Shown: positions 33,149 to 42,105, counted from the first letter of the stretch. The stretch: 64,000 nt of DNA from CATQHS01 sp963422655 (GCA_963422655.1 OY730440.1:2046001-2110000), one strand, 5' to 3'. The notes: generated by a model from the sequence alone, not told the origin. Numbers and translations: made by a program.

Positions 33149-33928
33149 ATGAGGCGGTTCGAGGAGCAGGTGGTGGTCGTCACCGGCTCCGCTACCGGGA
33201 TCGGGGCGGCTACCGCCCACCGGTTCGCGTCCGAGGGGGCCAGAGTGGCCTGCCTCGACGTAAACGAGGCCGACAATGCGGCCACGGCCCGGGCCATCCG
33301 GGCCGAAGGGACTGAAGCCTTGGCACTGACCTGCGACGTGCGCTCCCGCTCCGACCAGCAGGCCGCCTTCGACGAGGTCATGGGGGCCTGGAGCCGGATC
33401 GATGTGCTGGTGGCCGGGGCCGGGATCTACGTCGGGGGGCCGCTGCCGGAGATCCCCCCGGACCGCTGGGACGACATCGTGGCCGTCAACCTCACCGGGG
33501 TGCTGGTCTCCAACGGCTTGGTCGCACCGGTCATGATTGCTCAGGGCCGAGGCTCCATAATCAACATCTCGTCCATGGCCGCCAAGACGAGCTGGCCCTA
33601 TTCAGCGGAGTACTCGGCCACCAAGAGCGGGGTGATCGGCATAACCCGCTCGGCTGCCATGGAGCTGGGGCCCCACGGCATCACCGTCAATGCGGTGTGT
33701 GCCGGTAACACTCTCACGGCCATGGTCCGTAAGGTGGCCGGCGAGATCGGGGCCACGGTCGGTATGACGGCCGAGGAGTGGCTGGGCATGCGGGCTGACG
33801 ACACTGCGGTAAAACGGCTGGCCCGACCGGAGGAGATCGCCGGGGTGGTGGCCTTCTTGGCCAGCGACGACGCCCGCTACTTGACCGGGCAGGCCATCGA
33901 GGTCGACGGCGGTCTGGTATTGAGCTGA
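33149..33928 (+). CDS. SDR family oxidoreductase
   Basis: This 259-residue classical SDR has VVVTGSATGIGAATAHRF, a DVRSRSD cofactor loop, the Ser region IINISSMAAKTSW, YSATK (Tyr-x-x-x-Lys) and ARYLTGQAIEVDGGLVLS. It is a likely sugar or polyol dehydrogenase because it converges, 18 bases away, on an operon with an aldolase, an FGGY kinase and a hydroxyacid dehydrogenase. Substrate not determined. Confidence 0.88.
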   Translation: MRRFEEQVVVVTGSATGIGAATAHRFASEGARVACLDVNEADNAATARAIRAEGTEALALTCDVRSRSDQQAAFDEVMGAWSRIDVLVAGAGIYVGGPLPEIPPDRWDDIVAVNLTGVLVSNGLVAPVMIAQGRGSIINISSMAAKTSWPYSAEYSATKSGVIGITRSAAMELGPHGITVNAVCAGNTLTAMVRKVAGEIGATVGMTAEEWLGMRADDTAVKRLARPEEIAGVVAFLASDDARYLTGQAIEVDGGLVLS

Positions 33929-33946
33929 CCGACCGGCAGCCGATCT

Positions 33947-34954
33947 TCAGGCGATCCGGTTGACCATGTCGGGCTCGATCTCGTTGATCGCGGGCTGGCC
34001 GGCCAGATAGCGGCGAACCTCCTCCACGGCCAGCTCGCCCATGCGGTGGCAGTTCTCGATACAGCCGGCGATGTGGGGGGTGACCACCACGTTGTCGAGG
34101 TGCCGGAGCGGGCTGTCGAGAGCTGGCGGCTCGGGGTCGGTCACGTCGAGGAAGGCGAAGATCCGTCCGGTGCTCAGCTCGTCGATGAGGGCCGGCTCGT
34201 CGATGATGCTGCCCCGGGCGGTGTTGATGAGCACGGCGCCATCACGGAGGCGGCCCAGCAGATCGGCGCCGATCATGTGCCGGGTCTGCTCATTGGCAGG
34301 GCAGTGGATCGATACCACGTCGCTACGGTCCATGAGTTCGCTTGGCTCCACTTTTTCCACACCGAGCCGGCCGGCCTCTTCGGCGGTCAGGTAGGGATCG
34401 GCAACCAGGATAATCGTCTCGAAACCGGCGAGCAGTTCGATTACGTGCCGACCGACGTTGCCAGCACCGATCAGGCCCACCGTGGAGCGGTTCAGCTCCC
34501 GAGCATCCCATCGGTCCCACGTCGGGCTGTCACGCCAGCCACCGTCGCGCACGTGACGGCCGAGAGGCCAGATCCGCTTGCGGCCCACGATCATCAGCCC
34601 GAGGGTGGTCTCGGCCACGGCCCGGGCCAGAGTGACCGATGCGCTGGTGACCCGGATCCCCCGCTGCCACACCGCGCCGGATATGAAGCGCTTCACGCTG
34701 CCACCCATGTGGGCCAGATGTCCGAGGCGGCCGGCGGCCGCCACCACTTCGGCGTCGATCCGAGCCACGCCCCAGCTCGTGATGCAGGCGTCGGCTTCGG
34801 CCAGCAATTCCAGCAGGGCCAGCTTGGAGGCCGGTTCGTCACCACCGTGGTGCACGACCTCGGCCACCGCGGCCAAGTCGGCCAGAGCGGCGGCGCTGAA
34901 CATCCGCCGGTAATGGGATCGTCCGATGGTGATGGCGACGATGGGTCTGGTCAC
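33947..34954 (-). CDS. D-isomer 2-hydroxyacid dehydrogenase
   Basis: This 335-residue NAD(P)-dependent dehydrogenase has the Rossmann loop VGLIGAGNVGRHVIELL, VSIHCPANEQTRHMIGADLL, LINTARGSIIDEPALI (catalytic Arg), FLDVTDPEPP (Glu) and VVTPHIAGCIENC (His). This fits 3-phosphoglycerate- or glyoxylate-type dehydrogenases. The start is a GTG at 34954, giving a 4-base GTGA overlap with the FGGY kinase stop. It is the last gene of an aldolase-kinase-dehydrogenase operon. Confidence 0.9.
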   Translation of the reverse strand: MTRPIVAITIGRSHYRRMFSAAALADLAAVAEVVHHGGDEPASKLALLELLAEADACITSWGVARIDAEVVAAAGRLGHLAHMGGSVKRFISGAVWQRGIRVTSASVTLARAVAETTLGLMIVGRKRIWPLGRHVRDGGWRDSPTWDRWDARELNRSTVGLIGAGNVGRHVIELLAGFETIILVADPYLTAEEAGRLGVEKVEPSELMDRSDVVSIHCPANEQTRHMIGADLLGRLRDGAVLINTARGSIIDEPALIDELSTGRIFAFLDVTDPEPPALDSPLRHLDNVVVTPHIAGCIENCHRMGELAVEEVRRYLAGQPAINEIEPDMVNRIA

Positions 34955-36192
34955 GCTGATTCTCCTCGAAGCGGCCACCCCGAGGCGGACCCGGCCAGCA
35001 TGGCCGCCCCCAAGGCGGCCGAGCTGACTTCGGATCGCGCTCGCACCGGCCGGTCGATGGCGGTGGCGATGATATCGATCAGCTCCGGGAACCGGCTCCC
35101 GCCTCCGACCAGGATCAGCTCGCTGCCGCCGGCTGCCAGTTCGCCCGCTCCTTCGAGGGCTTGACGCACCCGGTGGGCGCAGGTCTCGAAGGAGGCCCGG
35201 TCCGGTCGGCTCCCGGCGATCATCACGCCGAGCCCGCCCAGGTTCTGAGAAGCGGTCCAGCGTCCGGCCACCACGTGGGGGCTGAGGTTCAGCACGGGAG
35301 GCAGAGCATCGACATCGGCCCGGTCGGTGACCACGGTCAGCACCCATGCCGTACCGGCTGACAGGAACATAGCGCCGGGGTCGACGGCTCCGAGGCCCAG
35401 CGCGGCGCAGGCTTGGTCATGGCCGCCCATTACCACCGGGGTACCGGCCGGGAGGGCCACCGTAGTGGCGGCATCGCTTGTCAACCCACCCACAGCCGTG
35501 CCCGACTCACCGATCTCTGAGAGCATGGAGAGATTTACACCGGCGATCCGGCCCAGTTCCTCGCTCCATTTCCGGGTCGAGACCTCCATGAGTCCCATAC
35601 CGGAGGCGTTGGACGGGTTGGTGGCCCAGCGCTTGGTCAAGCGGAACATCAGGTAGTCGTCCACCGAAGCCCACCGGGTCACGAGATTCGCCGGGTCGGG
35701 GGCCGGGCCGCCTACCGGGCCGAGGGTTGGCTCCGATGAGGCCAAGAGTCCGGCAATGGTCGACAGTCCGGTGCCGGGTGCCGGCGTCCAGCCGCTGAGA
35801 GCCCGGATGCGATCGGTGACCAGCGGCGGCCAGCTCTCGACCACGGCTCTGAACCGGGTGTCCATCCAGGTGACAGCCCGCTCGGCCCGACCCGTAGCCA
35901 AAATCGGGATCACCGACCCGCTCTGGGCCGCCACGGCCAGCGCCTCGACCTGGACTCGGGCCGGGAGCCCTTCCACCACCCGCCGGCCCGCCGTGACCAA
36001 GGCCTGCCATATCTCCTCAGGGGTCTGTTCGCTGGTCCCGTCGGGGGCGCAGCGGGTTGCGATGGGATCGGACGCGGCGCTGGCCCGGATCTCCCCGGTC
36101 TGGTCGAGGGCCACGGCCTTGGCCGAGGTGGTGCCGACGTCGAGGCCCAAGATCACCTCGACTGCGCCCTCGGGGCCACTGCCGAAAGCCAT
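34951..36192 (-). CDS. FGGY-family carbohydrate kinase
   Basis: This 413-residue kinase has ILGLDVGTTSAKAVALDQ (phosphate 1 loop), DTRFRAVV, GGHDQACAALGLGAVDPG, SAGTAWVL and ELILVGGGSRFPELIDII (adenosine motif). It resembles xylulokinase or autoinducer-2 kinase groups and should phosphorylate a sugar, polyol or sugar acid. It starts nine bases after the class I aldolase stop and overlaps the dehydrogenase gene. The aldolase-kinase pairing recalls LsrF-LsrK, but no Lsr transporter is present. Confidence 0.88.
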   Translation of the reverse strand: MAFGSGPEGAVEVILGLDVGTTSAKAVALDQTGEIRASAASDPIATRCAPDGTSEQTPEEIWQALVTAGRRVVEGLPARVQVEALAVAAQSGSVIPILATGRAERAVTWMDTRFRAVVESWPPLVTDRIRALSGWTPAPGTGLSTIAGLLASSEPTLGPVGGPAPDPANLVTRWASVDDYLMFRLTKRWATNPSNASGMGLMEVSTRKWSEELGRIAGVNLSMLSEIGESGTAVGGLTSDAATTVALPAGTPVVMGGHDQACAALGLGAVDPGAMFLSAGTAWVLTVVTDRADVDALPPVLNLSPHVVAGRWTASQNLGGLGVMIAGSRPDRASFETCAHRVRQALEGAGELAAGGSELILVGGGSRFPELIDIIATAIDRPVRARSEVSSAALGAAMLAGSASGWPLRGESA

Positions 36193-36201
36193 TGCTTCGA
36201 G

Positions 36202-36981
36202 TCAGCCTCCGAGGACGGCCTGGGCTTCGTGGAAGCTGGCGCCGCCGTGCACCAGCGCCACCACGGCTCTGGTCATGGCGGTGGGGTCGGCGCTCTGGAA
36301 GACGTTGCGGCCCATGGCCACCCCGGCGGCACCGGCGTCGAGAGCCTTGCAGATAGTGCCCAAAGTGTCGGCCTCGGAGCCCTTGGATCCGCCCAGGATC
36401 ACCACCGGGGCGAAAGTCGATGCCGTGACCCGGGCGTAGGCCGAGCAGTAGGGGGCCTTGATCAGGTCGGCCCCGAGCTCGGCTCCGAGTCGGGCGGCCA
36501 TGGCCACGGCGTCGGGTCCTCGCTGCTCGGGTGGCGCGTCGAAGCCTCCCGGTACCATTTCGGCCATGACCGGCAGCCCCCACCGGTGAGCGTCGGCGAC
36601 GGTTCGGGCCAGGGTTTCGAGTGTGGCCGCCTCGGAGGCCGACCCTGGTAGGGCGGTAACGGCCAAGGCGTCGGCCCCCACCCGCAGTGCTTCCTGTGGT
36701 CCGAAGAACTGCCCGATCGAACCGGTGCTGGGCGACCCCAAGTTGCTCACCGACCCGTCGCTGCGCAAGATGAGACCGACCGAGCTCAGTTCGGCGGCGA
36801 AAGCTTGCGCGATCCCGTAGGAGGTCAGCACGGCGTCGGGCCGGCCCGCCACCACGGCGGCGATGGTGTCGGCCGGGCGTTCGAAACCCGCACAGGGGCC
36901 GTCGATCAGGCCGTGGTCCAAAGCGATTATCACTGTTCGCCCGTCGGGGGCGAGGATGCGGTTGAGACGTCGGTTGGTCAT
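36202..36981 (-). CDS. Class I aldolase (DhnA/LsrF type)
   Basis: This 259-residue TIM-barrel aldolase starts RLNRILAPDGRTVIIALDHGLIDGP. The Schiff-base Lys is probably in GADLIKAPYCSAY, and VVILGGSKGSE and AAGVAMGRNVFQ bind phosphate. The family cleaves or transfers from phosphorylated ketoses (fructose-bisphosphate aldolase, ADH synthase, LsrF). As first gene of the operon it would act on the product of the FGGY kinase. Substrate unknown. Confidence 0.88.
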   Translation of the reverse strand: MTNRRLNRILAPDGRTVIIALDHGLIDGPCAGFERPADTIAAVVAGRPDAVLTSYGIAQAFAAELSSVGLILRSDGSVSNLGSPSTGSIGQFFGPQEALRVGADALAVTALPGSASEAATLETLARTVADAHRWGLPVMAEMVPGGFDAPPEQRGPDAVAMAARLGAELGADLIKAPYCSAYARVTASTFAPVVILGGSKGSEADTLGTICKALDAGAAGVAMGRNVFQSADPTAMTRAVVALVHGGASFHEAQAVLGG

Positions 36982-37042
36982 GGGTACAGGGTTCCCGGTG
37001 GTGGTGACGGACCTCGAAGGCTACGGGATTTAGGGGCGACGG

Positions 37043-38017
37043 CTAGGGCCGGGCCCCGTGGATGATGGGTAGGGAACCGGCCAGAACGGCCAGGTTTTCT
37101 GCGACGTCGGATGACAATGCGTCGATCAGGACACCGGTCAGGCTGTGTTCGTCGGCCAGTCGTTCCACCTCGGTACGGCACTCATCGGGGGTGCCCGCCA
37201 CCTGGTAGCGGTGGAGCAGTTCGTCAGTGACCAGCCCGTCCACGAGATGAGGCTGGTTGGTGTCGGCGGCTTCTTCGATGACGGCAATCCGGTCGGGATC
37301 CAGGCCCAGCGACTCCAGTACCCGCCGGGGTGAGTCCATGAGCACGAATGACAGAGTGCGCCGCTGGCCCTCGAGCAGCTCGGGCGTGTAACAGATCCGC
37401 CCCAGGTAAAGGCGGCGGGGTCCGGGCTGATCAGCCGCCGCCGCGGCCGAGTCGATGAGGTCCAAGGCGGCTCCCATGTCCGGCTTCACGGTGAGTACCA
37501 CACCGTCGGCTTCTCGGCCGGCCAAGTCGAGTAGGCGCGGCCCCCGGCCGGCTATCCAGATCGGGATCGATTGAGGTCCCAGGCCGAGCCGAGCCCGGTC
37601 GAGGGAACAGGTCTGTCCCCGCCAGCTCACCTCCTCCCCCGACCACAGACGTCTCAGGGCCGCCACGGTGTCGGCCACCACCCGATAGGGGCGGACTCGT
37701 TCGATGCCCATCGGGCTCAGAACCATCGACCCTCCGGCCAGCAGGGTGACCACGAGCCGACCTCCCGACAGTTCGTTCACGGTGGCGGCCGCAGCGGCGG
37801 TCACTGCCGGATGGCGGGTGTAGCCGTTGGTCATGACGCCGAGAGTGATCCGTTCGGTTGCACCGGCGATAGCGCCCAGACAGGCATAGACGTCGGGATG
37901 GAATCCCTCGTCGGCCACCAAGCAGTAGTCGTACCCGAGTCGCTCTGCCTCCACGGCCACGGTGATGACGTCGCCGGCCGACATCAGCGGCACGATGTGG
38001 ACCCCGGCCGCGACCAT
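37043..38017 (-). CDS. LLM-class flavin/F420-dependent oxidoreductase
   Basis: This 324-residue luciferase-like TIM-barrel protein has AERLGYDYCLVADEGFHPDVYACLGAIA, ITLGVMTNGYTRHP, GGRLVVTLLAGGSM and IPIWIAGRGPRLLDLAGREADG. The last is common in F420-dependent methylene-H4MPT reductase-like enzymes. I start at the ATG complement of 38015-38017. The frame extends to 38086, but that would overlap the upstream SDR gene. It shares a direction with that SDR, seven bases away. Confidence 0.82.
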   Translation of the reverse strand: MVAAGVHIVPLMSAGDVITVAVEAERLGYDYCLVADEGFHPDVYACLGAIAGATERITLGVMTNGYTRHPAVTAAAAATVNELSGGRLVVTLLAGGSMVLSPMGIERVRPYRVVADTVAALRRLWSGEEVSWRGQTCSLDRARLGLGPQSIPIWIAGRGPRLLDLAGREADGVVLTVKPDMGAALDLIDSAAAAADQPGPRRLYLGRICYTPELLEGQRRTLSFVLMDSPRRVLESLGLDPDRIAVIEEAADTNQPHLVDGLVTDELLHRYQVAGTPDECRTEVERLADEHSLTGVLIDALSSDVAENLAVLAGSLPIIHGARP

Positions 38018-38024
38018 GACCGGT

Positions 38025-38777
38025 TCAGCCGTGAGAGTCCCGGCGATGCCCGTAGCGCTGGCCGCCGTCCACAGTGAGGACCTCACCGGTGATGTAGTCG
38101 GACTCGATGAGGAACTTCACGGCCCGGCCCATCTCCTCGGGGGTACCCCACCGTCCGACCAGCGTTTCGTCGGCCACCCGCTGGTAGGTGTCGTCGTCGT
38201 AGTCGGTAGGCCGCAGGGCCGGGCCGGGGATCACGGCATTGGCTCTGACGGTGGGGGCCAGCTCCAAGGCCAGTTGGCGGGTCAGGGAGATGATCGCTCC
38301 CTTGCCGACGGCATGGCCGGCGAATCCGGGCCAGGGCTCCAGAGCGCTCAGATCGGCGATGCCGATGATCACGCCCCCACCACCGGCCAGCATGATCGGG
38401 GCCACCCGATTGGCGCAATAGAAGGGACCGTGCACCAAGGTATCGATCGATCGGCGCCACACGCTCAAGTCATCGGTGGGGAAGGCGTCGAACAGGAAGG
38501 TGGAGGCGTTGTTGACGAGCACGTCTACGCCGCCGAAGCGATCCACTGCGGCAGTAACCATGACCCCGGCCTGGTCGTAGTCGGTCACGTCGGCCGCCAC
38601 CGGCAGGGCTTGCACGCCCAGCGCTTCGGCGTCGGCAGCGGTGCGGTGGGCTTCGTCCGCCGAAGATTTGTAGTTGATCACCACGTTGGCGCCGGCTCGG
38701 GCCAGGTTCAAAGTGATGCCTCGCCCCACCCGCTTGGCACCCCCGGTGATCAGCGCTGTCTTGCCTACAAGATCCAT
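38025..38777 (-). CDS. SDR family protein with His replacing the catalytic Tyr
   Basis: This 250-residue protein looks like a pteridine-reductase-type SDR: ALITGGAKRVGRGITLNLA, NVVINYKSSADEA, DVLVNNASTF, RANAVIPGPAL and LTVDGGQRYGH. At the Tyr-x-x-x-Lys site it reads HAVGK (His155, Lys159), so the usual proton donor is missing. A homologue at 41184-41939 has the same change at the same residue numbers. The start is the ATG at 38777. Activity may use His, or the protein may have another role. Confidence 0.82.
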   Translation of the reverse strand: MDLVGKTALITGGAKRVGRGITLNLARAGANVVINYKSSADEAHRTAADAEALGVQALPVAADVTDYDQAGVMVTAAVDRFGGVDVLVNNASTFLFDAFPTDDLSVWRRSIDTLVHGPFYCANRVAPIMLAGGGGVIIGIADLSALEPWPGFAGHAVGKGAIISLTRQLALELAPTVRANAVIPGPALRPTDYDDDTYQRVADETLVGRWGTPEEMGRAVKFLIESDYITGEVLTVDGGQRYGHRRDSHG

Positions 38778-38870
38778 GGCCGAAAAGTAGCAGTCATTCG
38801 ATCGAAGCCACCTGAGCCATTGGCTGGTCGAGATCTTCAGGGTCTGGCCCCGGTGGCTTAGAGTGGCACG

Positions 38871-40028
38871 ATGCGCACTGGGATCTTCCTGTTCGGCGGG
38901 GTCGAGATGGACGACGCTGGTGCCGGTTCCCCGGCTCCCACCGACCGGCGTTACGGCCCCGAGGAGATCTGGCAGGCCACCGAGCGGATCATCGACATGG
39001 GGGTGGTGTCGGATCGGCTCGGCTTCGATTCGTTCTGGCTGACCGAGCATCACTTCCAGTTCGAGGGCTACGAAGTGATCCCCAACGGGATCCTGGTGGG
39101 CACCATCCTGGCCGAGCGCACCGACAACATCCGGATCGGGATGGCGTTCAACGTCGTTCCCCAGTGGCACCCGCTCCGGTTGGCCGAAGATTTCGCCACC
39201 CTGCACAACATCTCGGGGGGCCGGGGCATCCTCGGTGTGGGCCGGGGCACGGTGCCCCGAGAGGCCGAGACGCTCGGGACCAGGATCGGTAGCTTCGATA
39301 ATCCCGGGCGAGCCGCCGCCGACGACTTGAACCGCAAGCAGTTCGACGAAGCCATGCAAGTGATCCGACTGGCTCTGGAAACCGAGAGGTTCTCGTTCCA
39401 CGGCGAGGTGTACGACATCCCTCCACCCGGCATCCCCGACCGGGGCGGGTTCGTCGAGGAGCTCTCACTGCTGCCCCGCCCTCTGTACCCCTACGAGATC
39501 TGGCAAGCCGTCACCTCGCCTCCCACCCTGGAGCAGGTCCCCCGGTGGGGATGGGGAGGGGTGTTCTGGAACAACCATCACTCCTTCGTCAAGGCCCGCT
39601 GGGAACGCTTCGCCGAGGTCTACGCCACCGCCCACGGCCGGGAGCCGCAACGGGGCCAGCACCGCCTGCTGGTGCTCAACGTTCGGATCGACGACAGCTA
39701 CGAGGCCGCTATGGCGTCGGTGCGCGACGGCCACGACGAGTTCTGGAAGTTCCTCGGCCCCTACGGCTGGAGCAAGGGGTACATGGGGCCCGACGGCAAG
39801 CCGGCCCGGCCCGGGCTGATCCCCACCCTGGAGCAATCCCTGGAGCAGAAGACCTTGCTGGTGGGGCGAGCCACCGACGTGGCCGAGACCATCGCATGGT
39901 ACGACGAGCAGATAGGGCTGGAGAACCTGGTGCTGTTCCCGGCCATGCCCGGCGACCGTTACGGTGACATCGAAGAGCACCTGCATCGCATCGCCACCGA
40001 GCTGATGCCGCTGCTACCCGGTTCCTGA
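38871..40028 (+). CDS. LLM-class flavin-dependent oxidoreductase (luciferase-like)
   Basis: This 385-residue luciferase-like monooxygenase has ERIIDMGVVSDRLGFDSFWLTEHHF, NIRIGMAFNVVPQWHPLRLAEDFATLHNISGGR and VGRGTVPREAETLG, typical of bacterial luciferase-type flavin enzymes. It is divergent from the His-type SDR with a 93-base gap, and a flavodoxin-fold reductase follows 45 bases downstream. That gene could supply reduced flavin. Substrate unknown. Confidence 0.85.
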   Translation: MRTGIFLFGGVEMDDAGAGSPAPTDRRYGPEEIWQATERIIDMGVVSDRLGFDSFWLTEHHFQFEGYEVIPNGILVGTILAERTDNIRIGMAFNVVPQWHPLRLAEDFATLHNISGGRGILGVGRGTVPREAETLGTRIGSFDNPGRAAADDLNRKQFDEAMQVIRLALETERFSFHGEVYDIPPPGIPDRGGFVEELSLLPRPLYPYEIWQAVTSPPTLEQVPRWGWGGVFWNNHHSFVKARWERFAEVYATAHGREPQRGQHRLLVLNVRIDDSYEAAMASVRDGHDEFWKFLGPYGWSKGYMGPDGKPARPGLIPTLEQSLEQKTLLVGRATDVAETIAWYDEQIGLENLVLFPAMPGDRYGDIEEHLHRIATELMPLLPGS

Positions 40029-40073
40029 TCGATGTCGGCCGTGCGTGGTGACTGTTATGACTTGGTGACGCCC

Positions 40074-40700
40074 ATGACGGCGACGGTGCTGCATTGCCAT
40101 CCTCGCGACACCAGCTACAGCGCTGCGCTGTGCCAGACGGTGTGTGACGTGTTGGAATCCCATGGGGTGGACTACACCCTGGTCGGACTGGACCGGGGTG
40201 AAACTGCCGACCGGGCCCGGCTGGCCCGAACCGACCGCCTCATCGTTGTCTACCCCACTTGGTGGGGAGGCCTACCGGCCCGGCTCCTCGACTGGGTCCA
40301 GCAGACGCTCGGCCCTGCCATCGACGGCCCGGGCGTTGGGGCCGAACCGGATGCTCCCTCGTCGGTGCTGGCCCGAGTGCTCGATCTGACCGTCGTGGCC
40401 AGCCACGGGTCTTCGTGGCTCAAGAACACGGTTCAGGGCGAGCCGGGCCGCAAGCTGTGGGAGCGGTCGATCGTGCCGTTGTGTGCGCCGGGGGCCACCT
40501 TTCGGTGGGTGGCGCTCTATGACCTCGACCGTCTCGACCGGGCCGGGCTGGAACGCTTCATAGAGAAGGTCCGCACCACCGTGACCGGTGCCGTCGCCAC
40601 CCGGGGCCTCACCAGTTCCGCAGAGCCCGCTGGATTCGGGCCGTTCCGGCGCTGGCTTCGGCGCTACCGGCGGTCCCGGCCGGCAGCGACACGAACGTGA
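40074..40700 (+). CDS. NAD(P)H-dependent flavodoxin-fold reductase
   Basis: This protein of about 208 residues has TVLHCHPRDTSYSAALCQTV and DRLIVVYPTWWGGLPARLLDWVQQTL, the FMN-binding loops of the NQO/MdaB-type flavodoxin-like fold. I prefer the ATG at 40074; an ATG at 40032 is also possible. Its last 92 bases overlap the convergent gene for a related flavodoxin-fold protein. It may provide reduced flavin to the upstream luciferase-like enzyme. Confidence 0.78.
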   Translation: MTATVLHCHPRDTSYSAALCQTVCDVLESHGVDYTLVGLDRGETADRARLARTDRLIVVYPTWWGGLPARLLDWVQQTLGPAIDGPGVGAEPDAPSSVLARVLDLTVVASHGSSWLKNTVQGEPGRKLWERSIVPLCAPGATFRWVALYDLDRLDRAGLERFIEKVRTTVTGAVATRGLTSSAEPAGFGPFRRWLRRYRRSRPAATRT

Positions 40701-41184
40701 CCCGGCACCGGGTATGGCAACTGAGGCGCATGGTTCGTACCGTGGTCCGTTTTCCCCCGTCGCGGGCCCGCATCCGGGCCATCCGGCCGTGGGGGCTGGT
40801 GGTCACGGCGCCGATGCGGCGAATGTTGGTCATGCCCCGTTTCACTCGGTGATTGCGGTCGAACACGAAACCCACTCCGGGCACCATCACCCGTTCCAGC
40901 CAACCCTTCAGGCGAGCCGGAACCGTGAAGGTGATGGTGGGATAACAGAACAGCAGCCCGTTCGCTTGGCGGAGGCGGGCTACCGAGGCTCGGACGTCTT
41001 CGGAGATGATGGGCTCGTCGGAGTGGTAGGCGGCGTGCTCGGCCGGCGACATGTACGGGTTGAATTCGGCCAGGCTCAGTACGTCCACCTCGTGACCCCG
41101 GTAACTCAGAGCCTCGACCGCGGCGGCGGCAACCGCGCTGTCGGGGTCGGCCCGATCGTAGGCGTCGAGCAGGAGTATCCGCAT
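40609..41184 (-). CDS. NAD(P)H-dependent flavodoxin-fold reductase, convergent homologue
   Basis: This 191-residue protein has RILLLDAYDRADPDSAVAAA, a family-typical N-terminus, and ANGLLFCYPTITFTVPARLKGWLERVMVPG, equivalent to the YPTWWGGLPARLLDW loop of its convergent neighbour. Its start shares one base with the SDR stop at 41184, so the two are translationally coupled. The 3' end overlaps the convergent homologue by 92 bases on the opposite strand. Confidence 0.78.
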   Translation of the reverse strand: MRILLLDAYDRADPDSAVAAAAVEALSYRGHEVDVLSLAEFNPYMSPAEHAAYHSDEPIISEDVRASVARLRQANGLLFCYPTITFTVPARLKGWLERVMVPGVGFVFDRNHRVKRGMTNIRRIGAVTTSPHGRMARMRARDGGKRTTVRTMRLSCHTRCRVTFVSLPAGTAGSAEASAGTARIQRALRNW

Positions 41185-41939
41185 CAGTCCTCGAACCTCT
41201 GGCGAACGTGGCCCCACCGTTCGCCGCCGTCGATGGTGATGCACTCGCCCGTCACGAAGTCGGAGGTGGCCAGGAAACTCACTGCGGCCGCGACCTGATC
41301 AGGGTCACCCCACCGACCCAGGAGATTCCGGCGGGCCAACCGGTCGATCTGGGACCTGTCGAAGGATTCGGCCGGGATGATCGGGCCCGGCGCCACCGCA
41401 TTGACGGTGATGGTCGGCGCCAACTCCACGGCCAGTTGCCGGGTCAGGGCCAGCAACGCCGACTTGGCCACAGAATGGGCGCCCCGGTCGGGCCAGGGAT
41501 GCCAGGCCGACAGGTCGACCAGGTTGACGATGCGACCTCGGCCTCGCTCCTGCATCCCCGGCGCCACCTGGTTGACCAGCCGGTAGGGGCCGTGGACGAC
41601 GACGTCGAAGGTGCGGTACCAACCGTCATGGTCGTCGGTGGGAAAGGGAGTGGGTTCGAAGAACGAGGCGCTGTTGACCAGTATGTCGATGGCCCCCACG
41701 GCCCCGGTGGCTTCAGCGAGAGCGTCAGGGATGCGATCGGGAGCAGTCAGATCGAGTTGCACAGCGACAGCCCTCACTCCGAGGGCCCGCAGGTCGTCGG
41801 CCGTTCGTCGGGCGGCATCCGAGGAGGAGCGGTAGGTGAGGGCAACGTCGACCCCGGTCGCAGCCAGGTGAAGAGCGATGGCCCGCCCGATCCGGACGGC
41901 CCCTCCGGTCACGAGCGCGCTCTTCCCGATCAGGTCCAT
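41184..41939 (-). CDS. SDR family protein with His replacing the catalytic Tyr (homologue)
   Basis: This 251-residue SDR is a clear homologue of the 38025-38777 gene: ALVTGGAVRIGRAIALHLA, DILVNSASFFEPTPFPTDDHD, DLSAWHPWPDRGAHSVAKSALLALTRQL and ITIDGGERWGH. His155 replaces Tyr in HSVAK while Lys159 is kept. It is coupled to the flavodoxin-fold reductase gene. Two similar SDR-plus-flavoenzyme modules in opposite surroundings suggest a shared chemistry, perhaps a pterin- or flavin-related reduction. Confidence 0.82.
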   Translation of the reverse strand: MDLIGKSALVTGGAVRIGRAIALHLAATGVDVALTYRSSSDAARRTADDLRALGVRAVAVQLDLTAPDRIPDALAEATGAVGAIDILVNSASFFEPTPFPTDDHDGWYRTFDVVVHGPYRLVNQVAPGMQERGRGRIVNLVDLSAWHPWPDRGAHSVAKSALLALTRQLAVELAPTITVNAVAPGPIIPAESFDRSQIDRLARRNLLGRWGDPDQVAAAVSFLATSDFVTGECITIDGGERWGHVRQRFED

Positions 41940-41993
41940 CGGGCCGGATGGTAGCGGTCGCGACTCTTCAGCGGCGTCGAGGGTCCGACCGGT

Positions 41994-42085
41994 CTGTCGT
42001 GTTCGGGCTCCGAACGGCCTGTCGTGTTCGGGTGTAGTGGTATGGATCCGAACCGATGGTTAGAGTTGACCGACAGTCCGTTCGG
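41994..42085 (+). promoter_or_regulatory. Cluster of GTTCGG/CCGAAC sites upstream of the ABC importer
   Basis: A 14-base direct repeat CTGTCGTGTTCGGG lies at 41994-42007 and 42018-42031. GTTCGG (42001-42006, 42026-42031, 42080-42085) and its complement CCGAAC (42010-42015, 42048-42053) form inverted repeats, the tightest with a 3-base spacer. This looks like a multi-site operator in front of the ATPase gene. Confidence 0.45.
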
Positions 42086-42105
42086 AGCATCTGAAGGGAA
42101 GGGTC

